From positions 124,001-188,000 of the forward strand of contig NZ_JACA01000005.1 of NCBI RefSeq assembly GCF_000520995.1: 64,000 nucleotides of DNA, in the 5' to 3' direction. Made by a program: the position numbers and the translations under genes. Numbering within the stretch: position 1 is the stretch's first letter; each line of letters starts with the position of its first letter. The DNA is from Aquimarina macrocephali JAMB N27. GTDB lineage: Bacteria; Bacteroidota; Bacteroidia; Flavobacteriales; Flavobacteriaceae. Below, one piece after another: positions 1 through 7,315 of the stretch. Below the pieces are notes generated by a model. That model searched no databases, was not told the origin of the DNA, and saw only the letters and a list, made by a program, of their open reading frames with translations.

Positions 1-1085
1 GCAGACATATCATAGTCTAATAGTTTTTCTGCAAAATAAGCCTCACCCCATCGCCAGTCGATCAATAAATGTTTACAGAGAAAACTGGCAACTACCATTC
101 GTACACGATTATGCATATATCCTGTTTGATTGAGTTGGCGCATTCCTGCATCTACCAATGGATAACCTGTTTGGCCATCCATCCACTTTTTAAACTCCTG
201 CTCGTTATTTCTCCATTCGATTCTATCATATTTAGGCCTAAAAGAAGAGTCCTTAGTATGTGGATAATGCCATAGGATTTGCATAAAAAACTCTCTCCAG
301 ATTAGTTCCGACCAAAAAACCTCATTTTCTTCTGCTATCGCTTTTTTGACAATCGATCGTATCCCGACAGTCCCAAAACGTAGATGAGGTCCTATTTTTG
401 AAGTTCCGTTTTCTTTTGATGGAAAATCTCGGGTAGCCTCATAGTTTTGAATAAGATTTGGTGAGATATCATAATCTGGAACTTTGATAGATGATGCTAC
501 GAATCCCATTTCCTGTAATGCTACATTAGGAAGATCAGTATTCTTAACCAAATTATTAAGATATAACTTTGTGGAATGGATTTTTAATTGAACGGGGTCA
601 AATATTTCTTTCCATTTATTTTTGTAGGGTGTGTATACTACATATGGTTTGCTATCTTTTTTTACAATTTCATCTTTTTCAAATATAACCTGATCTTTAC
701 GTGTATGTAGCTGAATATTATGGCCCTCTAAGATATTTTTGATTAGAGTATCTCTCTCTTTTGCGTAAGGTTCATAATCATGATTGGTATATACCTGCTG
801 TATTTCGTATTGAGAAATTAGAGTTTCAAAAACTTTTTTAGGAGTACTGTAGTGTATCGATAAAGAACTTTTGTATTTATTTTGAAGCTTTAATCTGATT
901 TTTTGCAGCGTTTCAAAAATAAAGGTTACCCGGGCATCATTTTTTGGCAGATGTTCTAAAATATGTTTGTCAAAAATAAAAATCGGTAAGACCGGATACT
1001 TTCCTTTTAGTGCTTCAAGAAATCCTGTATTATCATCTAATCTAAGATCTCTTCTAAACCAGAATACAGTGACCTTCTTTCTCAT
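1..1085 (-). CDS. Deoxyribodipyrimidine photolyase / cryptochrome family, 3' part cut by window edge
   Basis: Uses blue light and FAD to repair UV-induced pyrimidine dimers. About 361 N-terminal residues are visible from the ATG at 1085, opening with the photolyase signature FWFRRDLRLDDN. An alpha/beta antenna domain is followed by the helical FAD-binding domain with the class I motifs SELIWREFF, RPKYD and WRWGEAYFAEKLLDYDM. The C-terminal end lies beyond base 1. It starts 3 bases after the stop of the SDR gene on the same strand, so both are probably co-transcribed. The neighbouring SDR and SRPBCC genes recall light-stress clusters of other bacteria (established association, not proven here). 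Whether it repairs DNA or acts as a cryptochrome cannot be decided from this fragment. Confidence 0.93.
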   Translation of the reverse strand, partial: MRKKVTVFWFRRDLRLDDNTGFLEALKGKYPVLPIFIFDKHILEHLPKNDARVTFIFETLQKIRLKLQNKYKSSLSIHYSTPKKVFETLISQYEIQQVYTNHDYEPYAKERDTLIKNILEGHNIQLHTRKDQVIFEKDEIVKKDSKPYVVYTPYKNKWKEIFDPVQLKIHSTKLYLNNLVKNTDLPNVALQEMGFVASSIKVPDYDISPNLIQNYEATRDFPSKENGTSKIGPHLRFGTVGIRSIVKKAIAEENEVFWSELIWREFFMQILWHYPHTKDSSFRPKYDRIEWRNNEQEFKKWMDGQTGYPLVDAGMRQLNQTGYMHNRVRMVVASFLCKHLLIDWRWGEAYFAEKLLDYDMS

Positions 1086-1088
1086 ATA

Positions 1089-1787
1089 TTAATTTACATT
1101 AAGAGTAGACATACCTCCATCTACCCCAATAACCTGACCCGTAATCCAGCTGCTATCATCACTTAACAAAAATCGCGCAATATTTGCGATATCTTCTGCT
1201 TGCCCGATGCGTTTCATTGGGTGACGATTATCCATGAGTTGTTTCTTTTTTTCGTTACTCAGTAATCCTTTTGCAAGGGGAGTATTTGTTAATGATGGTG
1301 CGATAACATTAACTCTAAATTTTGGAGCATATTCTGCCGCTAATGCTTTTGCAAACCCTTCTATTGCACCTTTTGCAGCGGCAATACTTGTATGAAAAGG
1401 CATTCCGACTTTTACGGCTACGGTACTAAAAAATACTAAACTTGCTTGCTCCGAATTTTTTAATTTGGGAAGTAAGGTGTGTATGATTTTGACCAGAAAC
1501 ATAAAATTGATCTGCATATCTTCTTCAAATATTTTTGGAGTCAACATTTTGAAAGGCTTGAGATTGATGCTGCCAGGACAATATACAAAACCATCAATTC
1601 TTTCGGGAAGGGTAGAAGTATCGATTTCATCCTTCGATGCATCATAAGGAATATGGGTTACTTCTAAATTACCTAGATTTTCTGAAGTTCTGGAGGCAAT
1701 AAAAATATTATGCTCATTATACAGTTTTAGAGCAATTTCAAAACCAATTCCATGACTTCCACCTATGAGTAGGATATTTTTTCTCAT
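1089..1787 (-). CDS. SDR-family oxidoreductase with substituted catalytic Ser and Tyr
   Basis: A 232-residue Rossmann-fold protein of the short-chain dehydrogenase/reductase family. The nucleotide-binding loop GGSHGIG is at residues 9-15, and a C-terminal WITGQVIGVDGG segment is typical of classical SDRs. In the active-site segment the usual Ser is Thr122 and the usual Tyr of YxxxK is Ile135, while Lys139 is kept. The NNAG motif reads CPGS. The protein may therefore not be a standard dehydrogenase. It lies between the SRPBCC gene (10 bases upstream) and the photolyase (3 bases downstream), suggesting one operon. The fold is secure; substrate and activity are unknown. Confidence 0.88.
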   Translation of the reverse strand: MRKNILLIGGSHGIGFEIALKLYNEHNIFIASRTSENLGNLEVTHIPYDASKDEIDTSTLPERIDGFVYCPGSINLKPFKMLTPKIFEEDMQINFMFLVKIIHTLLPKLKNSEQASLVFFSTVAVKVGMPFHTSIAAAKGAIEGFAKALAAEYAPKFRVNVIAPSLTNTPLAKGLLSNEKKKQLMDNRHPMKRIGQAEDIANIARFLLSDDSSWITGQVIGVDGGMSTLNVN

Positions 1788-1797
1788 TATTTAAGTT

Positions 1798-2292
1798 TTA
1801 AACAAATATAATTTCATTATCTGCTTTGGTTTCAAATGTTCCAAATAATTCGATTAATTTTTTTTTACGATATTCAAACACTTCTTTTAATCTTGGTTTT
1901 ACAATAATCGGGTGAACCAATTGTCCTAATATCCCTAAGGGTATTTTATAATCGATAATATCTTCCATTTCAATACCGCCAGGTATTTCTTTTATAAAGT
2001 GTTTATGATGCCATAACGAATAGGGACCAAATCTTTGTTCATCTACAAAATATTCTTTGTCCTTAACATGTGTTATTTCGGTTACCCATTTATTTTTAAT
2101 ACCAGCAATTGGAGTAACAATATATTGTATAATTTGACCAGGATACATTTTACGATCAGCGCCTGATAAAACCTCAAATTTCATATATTCTGGTGTTATT
2201 GTTTTCAGATTTTTGGGGTCCGAAAGAAATTCCCAAGCTTTTTCTATTGATATAGGAAGGTTTTGTTTCGCTTTTAATGTATATATTTTCAT
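1798..2292 (-). CDS. SRPBCC (START/Bet v1-like) family protein
   Basis: A 164-residue protein with the SRPBCC helix-grip layout, which usually holds hydrophobic ligands. Typical segments are the N-terminal strand IYTLKAKQNLPISIEKAWEF, then FLSDPKNL and a C-terminal FEYRKKKLIELF helix. I chose the ATG at 2292. A longer in-frame reading from 2496 would overlap the 118-residue gene upstream and adds residues unlike this family. It precedes the SDR and photolyase genes on the same strand, a grouping seen in light-response clusters. The ligand is not predictable. Confidence 0.82.
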   Translation of the reverse strand: MKIYTLKAKQNLPISIEKAWEFLSDPKNLKTITPEYMKFEVLSGADRKMYPGQIIQYIVTPIAGIKNKWVTEITHVKDKEYFVDEQRFGPYSLWHHKHFIKEIPGGIEMEDIIDYKIPLGILGQLVHPIIVKPRLKEVFEYRKKKLIELFGTFETKADNEIIFV

Positions 2293-2374
2293 AGGATACG
2301 AAATTATACTATCAAAAGTAAGATATTTTTTGTTTAATATAAAATGAATTTTGTTAAACAAAACAATAATGCTA

Positions 2375-2731
2375 TCAAAAAAAGCTTTTTGCCCAGGATT
2401 TTGCTTCTTCGAGTGTGTTAAAGAACGCAAAGGATTTCCCATATAAAGGTTGTTCCATAATTGCTTTATCTCTTTCTTTATCATTACTAGATACAATTGC
2501 CAACCCTCTCATATTGTTTAATAAGCCTTGTTTGTATATCTCTGGAGAGACTTTATGTTCAAACTTACGATGACTAATCATTACAAAACCTTCTGTTTCA
2601 TAATGCTTTCTAAGTTTGTCTCTAAGTATTGAAGCTTTATTAAGTGTAAAATGTACATTTTCATTGATAGTAAGTATGACATATTGATCGTATAGATCTA
2701 TTTTACAAAATTCATTAGAAAAATGCTCCAT
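2375..2731 (-). CDS. Hypothetical protein, SpoIIAA/STAS-like size and layout
   Basis: A 118-residue soluble protein with no signal peptide or membrane segment. Alternating strands and helices (YVILTINENVHF, then RDKLRKHY, then GLAIVSSNDKERDKAI, then a C-terminal FNTLEEAKSWAKSFF helix) resemble SpoIIAA-like or STAS-like proteins common in Flavobacteriaceae. I see no diagnostic motif, so that is an inference. ATG start at 2731. It ends 82 bases before the SRPBCC start on the same strand and may be the first gene of the photolyase group. Confidence 0.6.
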   Translation of the reverse strand: MEHFSNEFCKIDLYDQYVILTINENVHFTLNKASILRDKLRKHYETEGFVMISHRKFEHKVSPEIYKQGLLNNMRGLAIVSSNDKERDKAIMEQPLYGKSFAFFNTLEEAKSWAKSFF

Positions 2732-2845
2732 TGGGGGATATGGGTATTGTTATAAATTGTAAATATATGTTAAAAAGAGTGACTTATGTATAGTATCATA
2801 CCAAAAAATACAGTTTGCGGTGGTGAAGTAACTGATAATAAAAAT

Positions 2846-3151
2846 TTAAATGTTCTTAGATTTAATTTTGGTATTAATCCAGAATAAATAAATCAATTGC
2901 ACTAAACCTAGTATCCAATATAATTGATATCTTATTTTGTAGATATCAAAAAACTGAACTTCGGAATCAGAAAATTTGACTATCATAAAAGTGATTGCGG
3001 GTATCGTAATCCCAAAAAAGACTATAACAAAGAAGATTGTTGCAAACCCAGTATTTTGTTTAATATTAAATTCTGTCGAGAATTTATATTTTCTATAATT
3101 TATATATGATAGTAAAAGAAGAATTATAATATCTATGTATATCCAAAGCAT
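2846..3151 (-). CDS. Small inner-membrane protein of unknown function
   Basis: A 101-residue protein with three hydrophobic segments at roughly residues 3-18, 34-58 and 76-93, joined by short basic loops, and a Lys-rich C-terminus. Start is ATG at 3151. I do not recognise a family. It lies between the aquaporin gene (53 bases upstream on the same strand) and the 118-residue gene downstream. The alternation of hydrophobic and charged stretches supports a real gene, but homology is needed to confirm it. Confidence 0.55.
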   Translation of the reverse strand: MLWIYIDIIILLLLSYINYRKYKFSTEFNIKQNTGFATIFFVIVFFGITIPAITFMIVKFSDSEVQFFDIYKIRYQLYWILGLVQLIYLFWINTKIKSKNI

Positions 3152-3204
3152 GTTGGTGCGCTAATATTTCGTGCTAAATATAACAATTTTAAACAAAATA
3201 TCTT

Positions 3205-3864
3205 TTAACAGTCTGTACAACAGTTGTCTGGCTTTACTAGTTTACAGGTTAATACAGCCAATAGAGCACCTAGAACAGGAGCAATAAAATAAAGCCATTG
3301 GTGTTCCCAATGACCAGATAATAAAGCAGGACCTAAGGATCTCGCAGGGTTCATTGACGCATTAGTCATTGGGCCTGCAAACATTGCTTCGAGTAGTACA
3401 ACTCCTCCAACTGCTATCCCGGCCATAGTACCAGTTTCTTTAGAGCCTGTAGAAACATTTATAATAACTACCATAAGAAAATAAGTAAGTAATGTTTCTA
3501 GGACGAATGCTCTTAGATCATCTAGAGCTGGTAGGGTCCCGCCAAGAAATTCGCTTTCGGGAAATAAAAAGAGTAGAGTACTACTGGCTATTATTGCACC
3601 AATACATTGAGCAATTATATATTTTGGTACTTCTTTCCATTCAAATTTTTTGGCATATGCAAATGCAATGGTAACCGCTGGATTAAAGTGAGCTCCGGAT
3701 ATTTCTCCAAAAGCATAAATCATTGCCATTACAATAAGTCCCCAGGTAATTGCAACTCCTACATGAGTGACATCTCCACCAGTTACTTCATTAATAGTCA
3801 TAGCACCGGTACCACAAAATACCATACTAAAAGTCCCTATACTTTCAGAAATATATTTTCTCAT
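3205..3864 (-). CDS. Aquaporin (MIP family), NIP-like
   Basis: A 219-residue six-helix channel for water or small neutral solutes such as glycerol or metalloid acids. Both half-helix motifs are intact: HFNPAVT (NPA at 61-63) and SMNPARS (NPA at 172-174, followed by Arg175 of the selectivity filter). Near the second motif, EAMFAGPMTNASMNPARSLG resembles plant NIP and bacterial NIP-like channels more than AqpZ: the AqpZ filter His position holds Ala160. That suggests a wider pore (inference). The C-terminus ends in the Cys-rich CCTDC. It is transcribed divergently from the DUF2911 gene. The substrate is not determined. Confidence 0.93.
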   Translation of the reverse strand: MRKYISESIGTFSMVFCGTGAMTINEVTGGDVTHVGVAITWGLIVMAMIYAFGEISGAHFNPAVTIAFAYAKKFEWKEVPKYIIAQCIGAIIASSTLLFLFPESEFLGGTLPALDDLRAFVLETLLTYFLMVVIINVSTGSKETGTMAGIAVGGVVLLEAMFAGPMTNASMNPARSLGPALLSGHWEHQWLYFIAPVLGALLAVLTCKLVKPDNCCTDC

Positions 3865-3883
3865 TACTTTTTTAAAATGATCA

Positions 3884-3891
3884 CAAATATA
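3884..3891 (-). promoter_or_regulatory. Putative -7 box (TATATTTG) for the aquaporin gene
   Basis: On the minus strand this reads TATATTTG, an exact match to the Bacteroidetes TAnnTTTG -7 consensus, 19 bases before the aquaporin ATG at 3864. I see no convincing -33 TTG element at the expected distance, so the call rests on the box alone. Confidence 0.35.
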
Positions 3892-3985
3892 CTATTACTT
3901 ATTTTAAGTTTTTGTTAACCTTTAATGTATGTTGTAATCCTTATTTTCGTCATTAAGTAAAACAAACTAAACTAAACTAACTACA

Positions 3986-4828
3986 ATGAAAAAGATCATC
4001 TTATTTCTTTCTATGGCTTTATTCTCTTTAGGAATTGAAGCTCAGGTAAAAGCACCACAACCAAGTCCTTCTTCTAAAATAGAGCAGGTTATTGGATTGA
4101 CAGACGTTTCTGTTGAATATTCACGTCCTAGTATGCGAGGAAGAGCCATTTTTGGAAATTTAGTGCCTTATGACAAGTTATGGAGAACAGGGGCTAATGC
4201 AAATACAAAAATAACATTTAGTGATGATGTAAAAATTGCAGGTAAAGAGTTGAAAAAAGGGACTTATGCAATTTTTACAAAACCAGGTAAAGAAAATTGG
4301 GAAGTAATTTTTTACAGTGATGCAAGCAATTGGGGGACTCCACAAAAATGGGATGATACCAAAGTAGCAGCTACAGCAACTGTAAAATCTAGTACTATAC
4401 CTATGAATGTAGAAACATTTACAATCATGTTTAGTGATTTTAAAATGGATTCTGCAGTTATGAATTTTATTTGGGCAAATACAGAAGCAGCGGTTACTAT
4501 AGAAACTCCTGCAAAAGCACAAACGGTTGCCAGTATCGAAAAAACTATGGCTGGTCCAACGGATAGAGATCACTATCTGGCAGCTACTTTTTATAAAGAT
4601 TCTGGAGATTTTGCTAAAGCGAAAGAGCATATTGATAAAGCAGTTTCACTACGTAAAGAGCCTGCTTTTTGGTATCATAGACAACAATCTTTGATTTATT
4701 CTCTATCTGGAGATAAGGATGGGGCAATAAAAGCAGCAAAAACTTCGTTAGAGTTAGCAGAGAAGGCAAAAAATGCCGACTACGTTAAAATGAATAAAGA
4801 TTCCCTTGCAGAGTGGGGAGCCAAATAA
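3986..4828 (+). CDS. DUF2911 domain protein, exported
   Basis: A 280-residue protein with a signal peptide (residues about 1-19, cut after EAQ). A DUF2911 domain covers about residues 24-170, recognisable from SPSSKIEQVIG, VEYSRPSMRGR and LWRTGANANTKI. The C-terminal third (PTDRDHYLAATFYKDSGDF onward) looks like helical TPR-type repeats with alternating Ala and Lys. DUF2911 proteins are abundant in Bacteroidetes and their function is unknown. It is monocistronic: divergent from the aquaporin and closed by a strong hairpin terminator 25 bases after the stop. Confidence 0.92.
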   Translation: MKKIILFLSMALFSLGIEAQVKAPQPSPSSKIEQVIGLTDVSVEYSRPSMRGRAIFGNLVPYDKLWRTGANANTKITFSDDVKIAGKELKKGTYAIFTKPGKENWEVIFYSDASNWGTPQKWDDTKVAATATVKSSTIPMNVETFTIMFSDFKMDSAVMNFIWANTEAAVTIETPAKAQTVASIEKTMAGPTDRDHYLAATFYKDSGDFAKAKEHIDKAVSLRKEPAFWYHRQQSLIYSLSGDKDGAIKAAKTSLELAEKAKNADYVKMNKDSLAEWGAK

Positions 4829-4853
4829 ACACTCTTTTTCACACACAAATCAT

Positions 4854-4882
4854 AAAAAGCGTTCCATTAGGAACGCTTTTTT
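4854..4882 (+). terminator. Rho-independent terminator after the DUF2911 gene
   Basis: A perfect 12-base inverted repeat (4854-4865 pairs with 4870-4881) around an ATTA loop, A-run on the left and T-run on the right. It starts 25 bases after the DUF2911 stop. The symmetrical A and T tails would allow it to act in both directions. Confidence 0.92.
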
Positions 4883-4887
4883 GTTTT

Positions 4888-5010
4888 CTAATCTTCTTCT
4901 TCTAAAAAGAAAATATCTTCGACAGGTTTTTTGAAAAGCCTGGCAATTTTTAAAACCAAAACTGTTGATGTTACATATTTATCCTTTTCCATAGCATTAA
5001 TCGGTTTGCC
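4888..5010 (-). pseudogene. Truncated Xre-family HTH regulator (C-terminal 40 residues)
   Basis: Read on the minus strand, the open frame ending at the TAG at 4888-4890 gives INAMEKDKYVTSTVLVLKIA followed by RLFKKPVEDIFF and an acidic end. That is the second half of small Xre/YozG-like helix-turn-helix regulators (the usual motif is INAIEnxKYxPS...ALKIAxxFxxxxExIF). The N-terminal DNA-binding half is missing: at about 5010 the reading changes to IS66-like sequence on the other strand. No start codon is available in frame. I infer truncation by an insertion-sequence event. Confidence 0.75.
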
Positions 5011-5011
5011 T

Positions 5012-5484
5012 TATACTCAAATCCAACGCTTATATGGTATAGATCAACAAGAAAAAGAGCGAGATAGCAATTATGAAGTATAGAAAAAATATCGCAATAG
5101 GTATATACAACACTTATTTTAAATGTTGTGGAAATGGTTGAAATTACAAAACTTTCAAGTGCTTCGTAAAATTTCTACTGGAAAAGCAATTGCATATTCC
5201 TTAAAACTATGGACTAAGCTTAAAAATTACACCCTATAGATGGGTGTTATCAGATTGACAGTAATTTGATAGAAAACATAATAAGATCTTTAGCTCTATG
5301 AAGAAAGAACTATTTGTTTTCGGAGTCTCATAAGGCAGTTCAGAAATCAGCAATGTTCTATTCTTTTTTTGCTACTTGTAAAATTAATAACATAAATCCC
5401 TACTTTTTTAAGGATATATTGGAGAAAATACCAGAGCATAAAACATATAATCTATTTGTTTTATGTAAAGATATATGGAAATAA
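5012..5484 (+). pseudogene. Decayed IS66-family transposase (TnpC) C-terminal remnant
   Basis: Two joined plus-strand frames resemble the IS66 transposase C-terminus. Frame one (from 5012) reads IQRLYGIDQQEKERD, later STGKAIAYSLKLW, with internal stops. From 5242 a shifted frame reads CYQIDSNLIENIIRSLAL, then an in-frame TGA (5299-5301) where IS66 proteins have Gly, then RKNYLFSESHKAVQKSAMFY, SFFATCKINNINPYF and DILEKIPEH, ending at the TAA at 5482. The order and the motifs D-N-x-x-E-N and RKN match IS66. At least one frameshift and several nonsense changes make it non-functional. No terminal inverted repeats were identified. The remaining 163 bases to the next gene hold nothing I can name. 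Confidence 0.82.
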
Positions 5485-5647
5485 TTTATACTTTTCTCAA
5501 TTAGTTGTATAATTCTTCATGAAAAAAAATATCTTCGTTATTAAAATCAATCAAAAAAGCATCAAACTGTAAGTAACATTTTCAATAACTAAGACATAAA
5601 CATTAAATTAAGTATCATAAATATAAATTAGAAAATAAAACCGAGAA

Positions 5648-6532
5648 ATGAAAAAAACAGTAATATCGATTATACTATTTGGAATTACTTTAGGACTTAA
5701 TGCACAAATCACTGAATTATCTAATGGTAATGTTGGAATTGGTACAGTTACTCCCGATCAGACTCTTGTTGTTAATGGAAGAATCTCTTTTGATTATGGA
5801 GACGGTAAGTCTTACAATGGATTTCGAAGAGATGGTTCTAAAACAGAATATTATAATATAATAACAGGAGGAACTAGCGTTATTCATGAATTTACAGGTT
5901 CAAATGGAGCTCTTATGTCTTTAAAGAATGATGGAAAAATAGGAATTGGAACGACTAACCCTAATGATAAACTACATGTAAATGGGGATACTACTTTAAA
6001 TATATATCATGGAACTACACAGGGGCATTTAAATTTTAGACAAGGCCAACCAGTAACAGATGTTGCTATAGTAACTGCTCAACATGGGTTTGCTACATAT
6101 AATGGTCTTAGAATTAATGGAACAAATGGAGTATCTATTGGAACTAATAATGGGGTAGAAAGGCTAAGAGTTGATAGTGCTGGTAATGTAGGGATAGGAA
6201 CAACCAGTCCTGATATGAAGTTGACGGTAAAAGGAAACATCCATGCAGAAGAGGTGCTAATCGACTTAAACGTACCTGCTCCTGATTATGTTTTTAAAAA
6301 GGATTATAATTTGAGAAGTATTGAGGAAGTGGAGAAATTTATTATAGAAAATAGTCATTTACCAGAAATACCATCTGCAAAGGAATTTGAACAAAATGGA
6401 GTGATGCAAGCAGAAATGGATATGAATCTTCTTAAAAAAATTGAAGAATTAACGCTTTATACAATCCAACAACAAAAAGAAATTGAAGAATTAAAATCCC
6501 TTGTTAAGAAACTACTTAAATCAAAAGAATAA
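5648..6532 (+). CDS. Exported fibre-like protein with VGIGT repeats and C-terminal coiled coil
   Basis: A 294-residue protein with a signal peptide (about 1-20). Repeats of the form GNVGIGT..P lie at residues 28-36, 97-105 and 180-188, with a weaker copy near 161. The C-terminal part contains NSHLPEIPSAKEF followed by a long heptad-like helix (about 258-292) rich in Leu, Ile, Lys and Glu. This layout is common in Bacteroidetes surface proteins and resembles trimeric phage tail-fibre architecture (inference). I see no T9SS sorting tail. It stands alone in a gene-poor region next to the IS66 scar. Function unknown. Confidence 0.75.
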   Translation: MKKTVISIILFGITLGLNAQITELSNGNVGIGTVTPDQTLVVNGRISFDYGDGKSYNGFRRDGSKTEYYNIITGGTSVIHEFTGSNGALMSLKNDGKIGIGTTNPNDKLHVNGDTTLNIYHGTTQGHLNFRQGQPVTDVAIVTAQHGFATYNGLRINGTNGVSIGTNNGVERLRVDSAGNVGIGTTSPDMKLTVKGNIHAEEVLIDLNVPAPDYVFKKDYNLRSIEEVEKFIIENSHLPEIPSAKEFEQNGVMQAEMDMNLLKKIEELTLYTIQQQKEIEELKSLVKKLLKSKE

Positions 6533-6645
6533 AGGGTTTATGACTATTCAAGTAAGCTACAAAAATGATGTAATCTTGCTTTGATAATAATCTCAATTTT
6601 ATATAACGAATTGATACTTCAAGAAAGATGAATTAATAACTTAAT

Positions 6646-6801
6646 ATGTTTAACACCTCAGTTTCTAATTATTTAAGAATGCATAAAATCGGGATTGGTT
6701 TTGATTTAATAGCTAAGATTTCCTTATTCTTAATTCTTGCAATAAGTCAATTTTAGCTCTTACAGGAAAATCAATATCAGACTAAACTAATAGGGAGATA
6801 G
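6646..6801 (+). pseudogene. Possible remnant of a SusC/TonB-dependent receptor N-terminus
   Basis: From an ATG at 6646 the frame reads a 36-residue segment ending in LIAKISLFLILAISQF, then TAG, then LLQENQYQTKL. This resembles the signal-peptide region of SusC-type receptors, where Q-F-Q-L-x-A-N-x-Y-S-Q-x-T-K is usual, and the TAG could be a mutated CAG (Gln). Nothing downstream resembles a receptor. The match is short. The rest of the 318-base gap between 6533 and 6850 holds nothing I recognise. Confidence 0.22.
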
Positions 6802-6850
6802 GAAGTTTTTAGCAAATGAATCATTATGTTTTAAATAAAAGCTTTAATAA

Positions 6851-7315
6851 ATGGATATAATTGTTGTAAATATTTTAAAGAAAATTCATTTTAGAATAGT
6901 TGCTTTACTGTTTGTTTTTCTATTGTCAAATAGTAGCTTATTTTCACAAAATATTTTGGGAACTTTACAAGGAAGTTGGGAGCTAATTGAATCATCTCGT
7001 TCTACAATCTGTAGGCTTTATATTTCTAATAAAACAAATCCTAAAGTAAATGAGCAAAATTGCCAGATTCGATTGATAGAAAATAAATTCTTTCTTTATC
7101 AAAATTCTAAAGAAATAGATTCTGGGAATTTTGATACGGAACATAATTATGATGATGTATATGTTATTCGTTTTCATTCACTATTAACCGATGAGTTTTT
7201 AAAAACCTTTAATTCTAATGAATTATTATTGTTTATTAACAGTGATAAAGAACTGTTGTTAATTGAGAATAGCCATCCTAATATTCAAACTTTTGTTTTA
7301 AGAAAAATTATATGA
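6851..7315 (+). CDS. Small secreted protein coupled to the M43 protease
   Basis: A 154-residue protein with a signal peptide ending near NSSLFSQ (about residue 33). The mature part starts LGTLQGSWELIESSRSTICR, continues with predicted beta strands, and has two Cys; the LxGxW opening and size resemble small lipocalin-like domains (inference). Its stop overlaps the metalloprotease start by 4 bases (ATGA at 7312-7315), so the two are translationally coupled. I do not recognise the family. The arrangement is compatible with an inhibitor, chaperone or accessory factor of the protease. Confidence 0.68.
   Translation: MDIIVVNILKKIHFRIVALLFVFLLSNSSLFSQNILGTLQGSWELIESSRSTICRLYISNKTNPKVNEQNCQIRLIENKFFLYQNSKEIDSGNFDTEHNYDDVYVIRFHSLLTDEFLKTFNSNELLLFINSDKELLLIENSHPNIQTFVLRKII

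Noticed and set aside
2293..2496. N-terminal extension of the SRPBCC gene to an in-frame start at 2496
   Set aside because: It overlaps the end of the 118-residue gene in another frame, and the added residues do not resemble SRPBCC proteins; the ATG at 2292 fits the family.
3607..3918. 103-residue plus-strand open frame over the aquaporin gene
   Set aside because: Low-complexity Tyr/Ser/His-rich product opposite a canonical aquaporin.
4178..4630. 150-residue minus-strand open frame across the DUF2911 gene
   Set aside because: Rich in Cys, Phe and Ile without domain structure; it is the antisense image of a well-supported gene.
5648..6532. Prophage tail-fibre gene
   Set aside because: VGIGT repeats and a C-terminal coiled coil recall tail fibres, but there is a signal peptide and no other phage gene nearby.
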